Shown here piece after piece: positions 7,449-15,185 of a stretch of 37,504 nt of DNA. The translations under genes were made by a program, and so were the position numbers. How positions within the stretch are numbered: position 1 is the stretch's first letter; each line of letters starts with the position of its first letter. The stretch is from positions 1-37,504 of the forward strand of contig JAQTNJ010000008.1 of NCBI GenBank assembly GCA_028713955.1, in the 5' to 3' direction. Below the pieces are notes generated by a model. That model was not told the DNA's origin, ran no database searches, and saw nothing but the letters and a program-made list of their open reading frames with translations. The stretch is from Syntrophorhabdaceae bacterium (GTDB lineage Bacteria; Desulfobacterota; Syntrophorhabdia; Syntrophorhabdales; Syntrophorhabdaceae).

Positions 7449-7835
7449 TTATCCCTGACCTTTTTTCCTGCGGTAGTCCTCTATGGCTGCCTTGACAGAG
7501 TCTTCCGCCATGACCGAACAGTGGTGTTTTATCTCCGGAAGACCGCCCAGCGCGTCCATGACCTCCTTATTGGTTATCTTTAAGGCCTCGTCAAGCGTTT
7601 TACCTTTTATCATCTCTGTGGTCATGCTGCTTGAGGCAATGGCAGCGCTGCATCCGAAAGTCTGGAACTTTGCATCCACTATCCTGTCATCCTTTATCTT
7701 AAGAAAGAGTTTTGTCGTATCCCCGCAGGCGGCGCTGCCTACCTCTGCCACAGCGTCGGCGTCTTCTATCTCTCCCACATTTCTGGGGTGCATAAAGTGG
7801 TCCATTACCGTTTCCGTATATGGTACCTGTGCCAT
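7449..7835 (-). CDS. Iron-sulfur cluster scaffold, IscU/NifU N-terminal type
   Basis: A 128-residue scaffold protein on which a [2Fe-2S] cluster is built before transfer. The three ligand cysteines are visible in SAACGDTTK (about residue 37), FGCSAAIAS (about 63) and HHCSVMAED (about 106), and the Asp after the first Cys is kept. The GDTTKLFLKI form is typical of NifU-type scaffolds in strict anaerobes rather than of the E. coli isc operon. No cysteine desulfurase gene is next to it, so sulfur must come from elsewhere in the genome. AAGGAG is 8 bases before the ATG. The upstream region has a widely spaced inverted repeat (7856-7910), a possible control site. Confidence 0.92.
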   Translation of the reverse strand: MAQVPYTETVMDHFMHPRNVGEIEDADAVAEVGSAACGDTTKLFLKIKDDRIVDAKFQTFGCSAAIASSSMTTEMIKGKTLDEALKITNKEVMDALGGLPEIKHHCSVMAEDSVKAAIEDYRRKKGQG

Positions 7836-7855
7836 TGTTAAACTCCTTATTTACT

Positions 7856-7910
7856 CCCTATGGTAAGCAATACAAATTTGAGGATACTTTTGTCTTACTA
7901 TACCATAGGG
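7856..7910. promoter_or_regulatory. Paired inverted CCCTATGGTA sites upstream of the scaffold gene
   Basis: CCCTATGGTA at 7856-7865 and its exact reverse complement TACCATAGGG at 7901-7910 are 45 bp apart, start to start (close to four helical turns). They lie 20-75 bp upstream of the minus-strand scaffold gene and probably flank its promoter. The spacing suits two protein-binding sites better than an RNA hairpin. The identity of any regulator is unknown. Confidence 0.5.
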
Positions 7911-8163
7911 TAATACATTTTTCTATTACTGAGTAATCATATCAGCGATCAGCGATCAGCTAAGAACCCGGTTTCTCTGGTCTGTTTGGTTCGTTTAGTC
8001 TATTTCATCTATTTAATCTGAACCTCGAACGTTGAACATATTTCGCCTTCCGCCTACGAGTTCCGGCCCCATTATTTTGTGAAATGTTTCCCTTGACCTT
8101 TCCTGCGGGAATCTTTAATATATTTGCACAAAAAACCAACCTACCCCCTTAAGGAGGATAACA
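7911..8163. other. Divergent intergenic region with degenerate repeats
   Basis: No gene is visible between the minus-strand scaffold gene and the plus-strand aminotransferase. It contains tatcagcgatcagcgatcag at about 7940-7960, low-complexity text with words such as gtttagtctatttcatcta, a plausible promoter at 8093-8121 and a strong AAGGAGG site just before 8164. Confidence 0.6.
8093..8121 (+). promoter_or_regulatory. Sigma-70-type promoter of the aminotransferase-serA genes
   Basis: TTGACC at 8093-8098 and TAATAT at 8116-8121 are 17 bp apart. Transcription would start near 8128, leaving a leader of about 36 nt with AAGGAGG before the ATG at 8164. Confidence 0.6.
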
Positions 8164-9303
8164 ATGCAGAAGAGATACTTGCTTGCGCCAGGACCGACCG
8201 CAATACCACCGGAAGTACTTTTAAAGATGGCGGAACCTATCATCCATCACAGGAACCCCCTCTTCGAGGAGATCGTTCAGGAGGTGAGGGACAACCTGAA
8301 ATATCTTTTCGGCACGAAGAACGAGGTCCTTATATTTGCATCCTCAGGTACCGGCGCAATGGAAGGCGCAGTTACAAATATGCTCTCACCGGGCGACAAG
8401 GCGATATGCATCCGGAGCGGTAAGTTTGGCGAAAGATGGACAAATATCTGTAAGGCCTACGGCGTTGAGGCGATCAATATCGACCTGCCCTGGGGAGACA
8501 TCCTGGACCCGGCTGTCGTAGAAAAGACCCTGAAGGCGAATCCCGAGGCGAAGGCAGTCTATATGCAGGCCACGGAGACATCGACGGGCGCCAAATTTCC
8601 CGTGAAAGAGGTCGCAGCGATTGTAAAGAATTATCCCAATACCCTCATGGTCGTCGATGGCATCACCGGGGTAGGCGTCTTTGAATTACCCCAGGATGCC
8701 TGGAACATAGATATCCTCGTCGCAGGGTCGCAGAAGGCCCTCATGCTGCCGCCGGGGCTTGCCTTTGCCGGTGTCAGCGACAAGGCGTGGGAGTTTAACA
8801 AGAACTCGAAGATCCCGAAGTTCTATTTCAACTGGACAAAGGAGCTTACCAATCTTCAGAAAAATCAGACCAATTTTACCCCGGCAATATCCCTCATCAT
8901 CGGCCTCATGCAGGCGCTCCGGATGATCAAGGCAGAAGGTCTGGAGAACGTCTACAAGAGGATCGATACACTCTCGAAGGCGACACGCGAGGCGGCTGTC
9001 GCACTGGGCCTCAGCGTCTTTGCCAGGTCCCCGAGTCCGGCCGTTACTGCCATCGTTGCCCCGGAAGGGATTGACGGCCAGGCGATCTACAAGTCCATGT
9101 GGAAGAAATATGGTGTAACCGGCGCCGGCGGGCAGGATCAATTAAAAGGCAAGGTCTTCAGGATCGCGACCCTTGGTTACGCTGATAAATATGATGTGAT
9201 AACCGCAGTCTCTGCCCTTGAATTCACCTTGCGTGACCTGGGATACAAGTTCCAGATGGGGGCAGGTGTAGCAAAAGCAGTAGAATGCTTGAAGGATTCA
9301 TAA
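8164..9303 (+). CDS. Class V aminotransferase, probable phosphoserine or alanine/serine-glyoxylate type
   Basis: A 379-residue PLP enzyme of the alanine-glyoxylate/serine-glyoxylate/SepS-like group. It begins with LLAPGPTAIPPEVL, has ASSGTGAMEGA (residues 59-69, cofactor phosphate loop), VVDGITGVGVF with Asp165 facing the pyridine nitrogen, and VAGSQKALMLPPG with Lys191 as the Schiff-base lysine. It is not of the SerC subfamily by sequence. serA follows 21 bp downstream and a HAD phosphatase comes next, and no serC-like gene lies in the window. I therefore infer that it makes 3-phosphoserine from 3-phosphohydroxypyruvate, as proposed for class V enzymes next to serA in other anaerobes. A glyoxylate role is the alternative. 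The start is fixed by AAGGAGG 6-7 bases upstream. Confidence 0.85.
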   Translation: MQKRYLLAPGPTAIPPEVLLKMAEPIIHHRNPLFEEIVQEVRDNLKYLFGTKNEVLIFASSGTGAMEGAVTNMLSPGDKAICIRSGKFGERWTNICKAYGVEAINIDLPWGDILDPAVVEKTLKANPEAKAVYMQATETSTGAKFPVKEVAAIVKNYPNTLMVVDGITGVGVFELPQDAWNIDILVAGSQKALMLPPGLAFAGVSDKAWEFNKNSKIPKFYFNWTKELTNLQKNQTNFTPAISLIIGLMQALRMIKAEGLENVYKRIDTLSKATREAAVALGLSVFARSPSPAVTAIVAPEGIDGQAIYKSMWKKYGVTGAGGQDQLKGKVFRIATLGYADKYDVITAVSALEFTLRDLGYKFQMGAGVAKAVECLKDS

Positions 9304-9324
9304 AAAACATATGTGAGGGACTTC

Positions 9325-10920
9325 ATGGTGAAAGAAAACACAAAGGTGCTCATCGCAGATGAATTATCGGCCAAAGCTATCGAAATACTAAAATCAAATA
9401 ACCTCGTTGCCGATGTGAAGACCGGGTTGAAGGGCGAAGAGCTTCAGGCCATCATCGGCGACTATGACGCGTTGATCGTGAGAAGCGCTGCGAAGGTAAC
9501 GAAGGAGATCATCGCAAACGGGAATAAGCTGCGGGTCATCGGCAGGGCGGGGATCGGTGTTGATAACGTTGATGTGGCGGCTGCCACTGAAAAAGGTATT
9601 ATTGTTATGAACACGCCCCAGGGGAATGCCTTAGCTGCAGCAGAGCACAGCATTGCCCTTATATTTGCGGCAGCGCGTAAGATCGCCCATGCAGACAAAA
9701 CAATGAAACAGGGGAAGTGGGAGAAAAAGGCCCTCATGGGCATTGAAGTCTACGAAAAGACCCTCGGTGTCATCGGGATAGGCAATATCGGTGCCCTTGT
9801 GGCGGAAAAGGCCCTGGCCCTTGGAATGAGGGTGATCGCCTATGACCTTTATGTTTCAAAAGAGTTTGCGGCAAGCAAAGGGATCGAGCTTGTCGATTTC
9901 GATACACTCCTGAAAGAGAGCGATTTTATTGCCATCCACGTGCCGCTGGTAAAAGACACAAAAAACCTGATCAACAAGGATGCGATCGCGAAGATGAAAA
10001 AAGGCGTCATCATCGTCAACGTGGCGCGCGGTCCTATCGTGAACGAAAAAGACCTCCTGGAGGCGCTTGAGAGCGGACACGTCGGATTTGCGGCGCTTGA
10101 TGTATTCGACCAGGAGCCGCCGCCCGCCGACAATCCCCTTGTCCTTTCTGAAAAGACGGTCTGTACTCCCCATCTCGGGGCATCCACAAAGGAGGCCCAG
10201 GACAAGGTCGCAATCGACATCGCAAACCAGATCGTAGACTTTTTCAAGAACGGTGTCATTAAGAACAGCGTCAACGCGCCTTCGGTGTCGCTTGAAGTCG
10301 CCCGCCAGATAACACCATACCTGAAGCTTTCAGAAAATTGTGCGAGCATCGTTTCGGCGATCACGGAATTTCCCATCCAGGAGATCCAGATCCAGTATAT
10401 GGGAGAGATATCAGGGATTGAAACGAAAATTCTGACACAGGGGATCGTGAAAAACATCCTTGAGCAGCAGATGGAGGGCGTGAATTACGTGAACGCGCCG
10501 CTGATCGCAAAAAACCGTGGTATCAAGATCATAGAGACAAAGTCAGAGGAACATGAGGACTTCATGTCGCTCCTTTCCATTACGGTGAAAGGCGACAAGA
10601 GTCAGAATACGGTTCAGGGCACGCTCTTCGGCAAAAAGGAACCGCGGTTGATAAAGGTCAATAACATATACCTCGAGGCAGACCTCAAGGGGTATATGCT
10701 GTTCGTCTATAATTACGACAAGCCCGGCGTCATTGCCAGCATTGGAAACGTCTTCTTCATACGTGGGATCAATATAGCCGGTATGCACTTTGGAAGGGAG
10801 ACCCCCGGAGGCCTTGCCATATCGCTTCTGGACCTTGATAAAGAGGTTGAGGACAACGTGGTCAGGGAGGTACAGTCCCTGCCGAACATTATCTCAGCAA
10901 AAAGGATCGACCTGTCGTAA
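9325..10920 (+). CDS. serA: D-3-phosphoglycerate dehydrogenase, long form
   Basis: A 531-residue enzyme that oxidises 3-phosphoglycerate to 3-phosphohydroxypyruvate with NAD, the first step of serine synthesis. Domains in order: substrate domain with IVRSAAKVT and GRAGIGVDNVD; Rossmann domain with GVIGIGNIGALVAEKA (about 146-161) and Asp at the end of the second strand; catalytic Arg in NVARGPIVNE, Glu in DVFDQEPPP and His in TPHLGASTKEAQ; an intervening domain (about 320-450); and a C-terminal ACT domain (YNYDKPGVIASIGNVF) that normally senses serine. The length matches the type with an allosteric-substrate-binding domain. ATG at 9325 is preferred to GTG at 9313 because GAGGGA lies 5 bases upstream of it. 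Confidence 0.95.
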   Translation: MVKENTKVLIADELSAKAIEILKSNNLVADVKTGLKGEELQAIIGDYDALIVRSAAKVTKEIIANGNKLRVIGRAGIGVDNVDVAAATEKGIIVMNTPQGNALAAAEHSIALIFAAARKIAHADKTMKQGKWEKKALMGIEVYEKTLGVIGIGNIGALVAEKALALGMRVIAYDLYVSKEFAASKGIELVDFDTLLKESDFIAIHVPLVKDTKNLINKDAIAKMKKGVIIVNVARGPIVNEKDLLEALESGHVGFAALDVFDQEPPPADNPLVLSEKTVCTPHLGASTKEAQDKVAIDIANQIVDFFKNGVIKNSVNAPSVSLEVARQITPYLKLSENCASIVSAITEFPIQEIQIQYMGEISGIETKILTQGIVKNILEQQMEGVNYVNAPLIAKNRGIKIIETKSEEHEDFMSLLSITVKGDKSQNTVQGTLFGKKEPRLIKVNNIYLEADLKGYMLFVYNYDKPGVIASIGNVFFIRGINIAGMHFGRETPGGLAISLLDLDKEVEDNVVREVQSLPNIISAKRIDLS

Positions 10921-10934
10921 CAACCATGAAAACC

Positions 10935-11029
10935 GGCTCATGGTTCATAGCTCATGGCTCATGGCAAGAGCGCAAATCCGGTTTGTTTTTGCCATCAGCT
11001 ATGAGCCATCAACTATGAGCTGTCTTTTT
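10935..11029 (+). terminator. Long imperfect hairpin with T-run after serA
   Basis: Arms of 31 nt at 10935-10965 and 10991-11021 match at 25 of 31 positions; most mismatches are G/A and would be G-U pairs in RNA. The loop is 25 nt. A T-tract (tctttttct) follows at 11023-11031. It is built of repeated words such as GCTCATGG and CTATGAGC, so it also belongs to the family of degenerate intergenic repeats. It ends 5 bases before the next start codon, so it could reduce transcription into the HAD gene or hide that gene's start. Confidence 0.55.
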
Positions 11030-11034
11030 CTCTC

Positions 11035-11673
11035 ATGAAGGGCATAATCTTCGATTTTGACGGAACGTTGACGCCATTGACGCTGAATTTTGATCTTTTG
11101 AGGGCAGAGATGGAAGCGATTGCCCGGCGTTATGTAACCGACGATGTAATCCTCTCATTCAAAAACCAATATATCCTTGAAATGATTAACGGAATAGAGG
11201 CAACCCTTGATGGGAAAAATACCCGGTTCAAGGAAGAGGCATATACGAGACTAAGAGACCTTGAAGTAGAGGCGTCGAAGGGAAAAGACGTATATCCTTA
11301 TGCGCGGGACGTTCTGCAACGCCTCAAGGACCGGGGCATATCCGTCGGTATCGTCACGAGAAGCTGTATCGATGCGCTCAGGACGGTATTCCCGGACATC
11401 AGTAAATATGCAGATTCCATTGTGACCCGCGAAGACACGAAATACGTCAAGCCTAATCCCCTTCACGTTGCGGAGGTGCTTCGCGCACTCCGGCTCGGAC
11501 CTGATGATGTGATAATGGTGGGAGACCATCCCACGGATGTCATCGCCGGCAGGGCCCTGAATATGAGGACTGTGGGGGTTCTTACGGGAAGGACAACGAA
11601 AGATGGTTTTGAAAAGGTGCAGGCAACGTTCATATTCGACGATATAAGGGACATATTAACCATCGGTTCATAA
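11035..11673 (+). CDS. HAD-family phosphatase (phosphoglycolate/phosphoserine phosphatase-like)
   Basis: A 212-residue haloacid-dehalogenase hydrolase. Motif I is DFDGT at residues 6-10 (nucleophile Asp6, acid Asp8), motif II is VTRS, motif III is the Lys in YVKPNP and motif IV is MVGDHPTDVIAG. The helical cap sits between residues 15 and 85, as in the phosphoglycolate-phosphatase subfamily. The substrate is not defined by sequence. Its place after a class V aminotransferase and serA suggests phosphoserine, which would finish the serine branch; phosphoglycolate is the alternative. No good ribosome-binding site precedes the ATG: the upstream bases belong to the hairpin and its T-run. The start is nevertheless secure because motif I begins at residue 6. 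Confidence 0.85.
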   Translation: MKGIIFDFDGTLTPLTLNFDLLRAEMEAIARRYVTDDVILSFKNQYILEMINGIEATLDGKNTRFKEEAYTRLRDLEVEASKGKDVYPYARDVLQRLKDRGISVGIVTRSCIDALRTVFPDISKYADSIVTREDTKYVKPNPLHVAEVLRALRLGPDDVIMVGDHPTDVIAGRALNMRTVGVLTGRTTKDGFEKVQATFIFDDIRDILTIGS

Positions 11674-11711
11674 TAAAGAACAATCCCGGGATGCGAAGTC
11701 AGTGAAAATCA

Positions 11712-11740
11712 TTGTTTATTAAAAGGGATTTTTATATAAT
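11712..11740 (+). promoter_or_regulatory. Promoter of the amino-acid ABC operon
   Basis: A perfect TATAAT at 11735-11740 lies 17 bp after TTGTTT at 11712-11717. Transcription would start near 11747, about 66 nt before the GTG start of the ATPase gene. The -35 box matches the consensus only in its first three bases. Confidence 0.55.
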
Positions 11741-11812
11741 GTAGCGGTTCGTGAATGTTGAGGCGGACAAAAAATCATCTAAGTATATATGCGATAGAAT
11801 GAGGAACAGCCG

Positions 11813-12547
11813 GTGATCACCTTTAAAGGGGTACACAAGTGGTTCAAGGACCTCCATGTTCTCAACGACATCAATCTCCACGTAAATCAGGGAGAGGTGC
11901 TGGTGGTGTGCGGCCCTTCCGGATCAGGGAAATCGACGCTGATACGAACCATAAACAGGCTGGAGCCTATTAACCAGGGAACACTCATTGTCGATGGTGT
12001 GGATCTCTCTGACAGGGGGGCGGATATCAATAAGCTCAGGGCCGAGATCGGTTTTGTATTCCAGCAGTTTAACCTGTACCCCCACCTTTCCGTTATGAGG
12101 AATATTACCCTTGCCCCCATCAAGATCCGCGGAATGAGCAAAAACGACGCAGAAAGTCAGGCCATGGCACTCCTCGAACGGGTAGGCCTCGTTGAAAAGC
12201 GTGACGCATACCCGACACAACTCTCCGGGGGACAGCAGCAGAGGGTTGCCATCGCGCGCGCGCTTGCCATGAAACCGAGGATCATGCTTTTTGATGAACC
12301 TACATCAGCGCTTGACCCGGAGATGATCGGGGAGGTTCTCCTTGTTATGAAAGACCTCGCACAATCGGGTATGACGATGATCGTGGTAACTCACGAGATG
12401 GGATTTGCAAGCGAGGTTTCCGACAGGGTGGTTTTCATGGATGATGGACAGATCCTGGAAGAGGCAGCTCCTGATGAATTTTTTAAAAATCCAAAACACG
12501 AGAGAGCGCAACAGTTCCTGAAAGAAGTCCTCTCGCCGATGCACTAA
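11813..12547 (+). CDS. gltL: Polar amino-acid ABC transporter ATPase
   Basis: A 244-residue ATPase of the GlnQ/GltL family. Walker A is [14 protein letters not shown] (about 34-47), the Q-loop is [14 protein letters not shown], the signature is [15 protein letters not shown], Walker B is [14 protein letters not shown] and the switch His is in VVTHEMGFA. The start is GTG at 11813 with AGGA about 8 bases upstream. It is first in an operon with a binding protein and two permeases, in the order ATPase, binding protein, permease, permease. Glutamate/aspartate is the likely substrate from the binding protein; glutamine is possible. Confidence 0.9.
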   Translation: MITFKGVHKWFKDLHVLNDINLHVNQGEVLVVCGPSGSGKSTLIRTINRLEPINQGTLIVDGVDLSDRGADINKLRAEIGFVFQQFNLYPHLSVMRNITLAPIKIRGMSKNDAESQAMALLERVGLVEKRDAYPTQLSGGQQQRVAIARALAMKPRIMLFDEPTSALDPEMIGEVLLVMKDLAQSGMTMIVVTHEMGFASEVSDRVVFMDDGQILEEAAPDEFFKNPKHERAQQFLKEVLSPMH

Positions 12548-12571
12548 GTTATTATATAAGGAGGAGAAGAT

Positions 12572-13390
12572 ATGAAAAGATTTGTAGTGGTGTTTACAGC
12601 GTTCATGTTTGTTGTGGGTCTTTGTGGTACCTTAGCTGCTCAGGACAGGCTCGATGTCATCAAAAAGAGAGGCGCCCTCATTGCGGGCGTGAAAGACTCA
12701 ACGCCGGGGTTCGGTTTCGTCGATGAGAAGACGCGGGAGATTGTCGGGTATGATGTTGATTTTGTCAGGGCAATTGCCAACAAACTCGGCGTCAAGCTGC
12801 AGCTCAAACCGGTTACCTCCGCAAGCCGCATGCCCCAGCTCGTTGAAGGAAATATCGATATGATTGCCGCAACGATGACAAAGACCGCTGAGCGGGCAAA
12901 GCAGATCGACTTCAGCTACACCTATTTCTTTACAGGACAGAAATTCATCGTCAGGAAAGGAACAGTGAAGAGCCTTGCCGACCTTGACGGGAAGAGGATC
13001 GGAACAGCGAAAGGCTCTACCTCAGAGCAAAACGCAGCAAAGGCGCTGCCAAAGGCAACGATCCTTTCATTCGATGACTATCCCCAGGCATTGCTCGCGC
13101 TCCAGCAGGGCAAGGTCTTTGCGGTGACAACAGATGAATCGATCCTGGCCAACCTTCTCGGCAAGGCGCCGAACAAGGAACAGTATGAGATACCCGATAT
13201 CCAGATCTCTGACGAGCCCTATGGCCTTGGCATAAAGAAGGGTGAAAAGGGCCTCGTTGATTTTGTGAACAAAACCTTGCTGGAGATGGAGAAGAGCGGA
13301 GAGGCGAAAAAGATCTTTGACAAATGGTTTGGCCCCAAATCCCCGACACCGTTGGAAAGGGGCAACTTTAAGATTGCCGCCGACAAATAG
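12572..13390 (+). CDS. gltI: Periplasmic amino-acid-binding protein (GltI/PEB1-like)
   Basis: A 272-residue family-3 solute-binding protein. Residues 1-23 form a signal peptide ending LAA-QD. The mature protein starts with RLDVIKKRGALIAGVKDSTP and includes GYDVDFVRAIANKLG, RMPQLVEGNIDMIAATMTKT (ligand-contacting Arg and Thr), DLDGKRIGTAKGSTSEQNA and the closing EKSGEAKKIFDKWFG. The GSTSE and PTPLERGNFKI pieces resemble the Glu/Asp-binding proteins GltI and PEB1a. AAGGAGG lies 7 bases before the ATG. A stable hairpin follows at 13404-13453 before the permease gene, a place where such hairpins often keep binding-protein mRNA more abundant than permease mRNA. Confidence 0.9.
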   Translation: MKRFVVVFTAFMFVVGLCGTLAAQDRLDVIKKRGALIAGVKDSTPGFGFVDEKTREIVGYDVDFVRAIANKLGVKLQLKPVTSASRMPQLVEGNIDMIAATMTKTAERAKQIDFSYTYFFTGQKFIVRKGTVKSLADLDGKRIGTAKGSTSEQNAAKALPKATILSFDDYPQALLALQQGKVFAVTTDESILANLLGKAPNKEQYEIPDIQISDEPYGLGIKKGEKGLVDFVNKTLLEMEKSGEAKKIFDKWFGPKSPTPLERGNFKIAADK

Positions 13391-13403
13391 ATCCGGAAGA
13401 AAG

Positions 13404-13453
13404 ACGCGAGGGACGAATGAGGAAGGACGATCGATCATCCTCGTTCCTCGCGT
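13404..13453 (+). other. Intercistronic stem-loop after the binding-protein gene
   Basis: ACGCGAGGGACGA and a short AGGA block on the left are complementary, with one bulge and one mismatch, to TCCTCGTTCCTCGCGT ending at 13453. No T-run follows, so it is not a classic terminator. The location between binding protein and permease suggests 3'-end stabilisation or partial attenuation. Confidence 0.6.
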
Positions 13454-13493
13454 ATTAGCATGAAAGGCAGTTTTTTACACAGAGAGGCTCCCC

Positions 13494-14201
13494 TTGCTTA
13501 AGTATCAGTTCGACTGGTCCGTTGTCCTTTCGGGGAAGTATTTTGACTGGCTGTTGTCGGGACTCTATACTACCATTCAGTTATCTCTTATCTCCATTGT
13601 CCTCTCGTTTCTCCTCGGCCTGCTGATCTCCATGATGCGAATGAGCAATATCAAGCCTGTCAGGTGGTTTGCCCACGGCTATCTGGAGTTTTTCAGGAAT
13701 ACCCCGCTTCTCGTTCAGATCTTTTTCTGGTATTTTGGTTCATATAAGATACTGCCGACAGTGATAAACGACTGGCTGAACAGAACGAACTTCGAATTCG
13801 GGGCCGCAGTGATCGCGCTAACGATCTATACTTCAGCGTTTATTGCAGAGGATATACGCTCCGGCGTCCGCTCAATCCCGAAGGAACAACTTGAAGCAGC
13901 CCGCAGCGCGGGATTCTCCTATGTCCGGTCGATGCAGTATATTATCCTGCCGCAGGCGGTCCGGATTACGATACCTCCCCTCATAAACCAGTTCCTGAAC
14001 CTGACGAAAAACTCGTCACTTGCAATGACGATCGGCGTCATGGAGCTTACATACCAGGCCCGTCAGGTCGAGAGTTATACGTTTAAGGGGTTTGAGGCAT
14101 TTACTGCCGCGACACTGATATACGTGGTGATTTCCTTAGTGATAACGATCATGGTGACATACTACGACAAGATAGTACTCAGTCCGATGAAGGCGCGTTA
14201 G
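13494..14201 (+). CDS. gltJ: Polar amino-acid ABC permease 1
   Basis: A 235-residue inner-membrane permease of the HisM/GltJ type with about five membrane helices (around residues 20-45, 65-85, 95-115, 160-180, 205-225). The family box that docks the ATPase is EQLEAARSAGFSYVRSMQYI, followed by LPQAVRITIPPLINQFLNL. The start is TTG at 13494 with GAGAGG upstream; no ATG or GTG fits. It is followed by a second permease with one base between stop and start, so the two form a heteromeric channel with the ATPase and binding protein of the same operon. Confidence 0.9.
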   Translation: MLKYQFDWSVVLSGKYFDWLLSGLYTTIQLSLISIVLSFLLGLLISMMRMSNIKPVRWFAHGYLEFFRNTPLLVQIFFWYFGSYKILPTVINDWLNRTNFEFGAAVIALTIYTSAFIAEDIRSGVRSIPKEQLEAARSAGFSYVRSMQYIILPQAVRITIPPLINQFLNLTKNSSLAMTIGVMELTYQARQVESYTFKGFEAFTAATLIYVVISLVITIMVTYYDKIVLSPMKAR

Positions 14202-14202
14202 C

Positions 14203-14898
14203 ATGCAGACAGGGTTTGACTTTACCGTTATCTGGACCAACATTACCTATTTCTTTATAGGACGCTTTCCTCACGGCTCGCTGGGCGGTATTGCGCTTAC
14301 GCTCTATCTTGCCGTTGTTGCCTGCGTGCTTTCCTTTATAGGCGGCCTTTTCCTCGGGTTGATGGGCATATCCCACAACAAGATCGTACGGAACATTTCA
14401 ACGGTCATCCTGAACATCATCAGGGGGATGCCGCTCCTCATGGTCATCTTCTGGATGTATTTTCTTCTCCCGGCCCTTATGGGAAAGACCGTCTCCGAGA
14501 GCTGGACGGTGATTATGGCGCTGACGCTCTTTACCTCGGCCTATATGTCGCAGATCGTCAAGGCAGGCGTTGAAGGCATCCCGAGAGGCCAGACAGAGGC
14601 GGCGCTCTCCACCGGGCTCCATCACTGGCAGGCCATGTTTTATATTGTGCTCCCGCAGGGACTCCGCAACATGATCCCGTCCTTCGTCAACCAGTTCGTC
14701 TCCATGATCAAGGATACGTCGCTGGCATTCATCGTCGGCGTCTCCGAGCTGACCCACGTGGCCACACAGATCAACAACCGTACGATCATATACCCCACGG
14801 AGATCTTCCTCTTTGTAGCGGTTATCTACTTTATCATCTGTTATGCCTTTACGTCTCTTTCACGATGGCTTGAAAAACGTCTTGCCTGGAAGAAGTAA
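14203..14898 (+). CDS. gltK: Polar amino-acid ABC permease 2
   Basis: A 231-residue permease of the same family as its neighbour. Hydrophobic helices lie near residues 25-50, 60-80, 95-115, 165-180 and 195-215. The docking loop reads EGIPRGQTEAALSTGLHHWQ and is followed by LPQGLRNMIPSFVNQFVSM. One base separates it from the upstream permease gene. It ends 9 bp before the stop codon of the oppositely oriented fixX, so two convergent transcripts meet here without a visible terminator. Confidence 0.9.
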   Translation: MQTGFDFTVIWTNITYFFIGRFPHGSLGGIALTLYLAVVACVLSFIGGLFLGLMGISHNKIVRNISTVILNIIRGMPLLMVIFWMYFLLPALMGKTVSESWTVIMALTLFTSAYMSQIVKAGVEGIPRGQTEAALSTGLHHWQAMFYIVLPQGLRNMIPSFVNQFVSMIKDTSLAFIVGVSELTHVATQINNRTIIYPTEIFLFVAVIYFIICYAFTSLSRWLEKRLAWKK

Positions 14899-14907
14899 AC
14901 GCACGTA

Positions 14908-15183
14908 TCACCCGTATCTGTACTGGACACCGAACTCTCCCTTTGGATACTCCCATGATATTGCGTTATAGACGCACGTGATCCTGCATGTACCGCACTC
15001 AAGGCACCCCGCATACTCCACGACCATCTCGTTCGTCTCCTCGTTCATCGAGTAAAGGTGCGCGGGACAGGCATAGACGCAGTATCGCTCATTACAGGCG
15101 GCGCATATCTTCTGGTCAAGCCTGATGTGGCTTTCCCGGTCGTTCTTCATTGCATTAAGGGTCAGTTTTTCTTCAATCTTCAT
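14908..15183 (-). CDS. fixX: FixX ferredoxin-like protein
   Basis: A 91-residue ferredoxin-type protein. Cysteines occur as CAACNERYCVYACP (about 32-45) and as CLECGTCRITC (about 60-70); the second group carries most of the ligands of a [4Fe-4S] cluster, and the proline after ITC in bacterial ferredoxins is replaced. FixX is the soluble counterpart of the ferredoxin domain fused to mitochondrial ETF:quinone oxidoreductase. It begins two bases after the fixC stop, so it is the last gene of fixABCX. Its job is to pass electrons within the FixC-FixX module. Confidence 0.92.
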   Translation of the reverse strand: MKIEEKLTLNAMKNDRESHIRLDQKICAACNERYCVYACPAHLYSMNEETNEMVVEYAGCLECGTCRITCVYNAISWEYPKGEFGVQYRYG

Positions 15184-15185
15184 GG

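Noticed and set aside
11887-12220. Minus-strand frames opposite the amino-acid ABC ATPase gene
   Set aside because: They are shadows of a gene with all ABC motifs in the plus frame.
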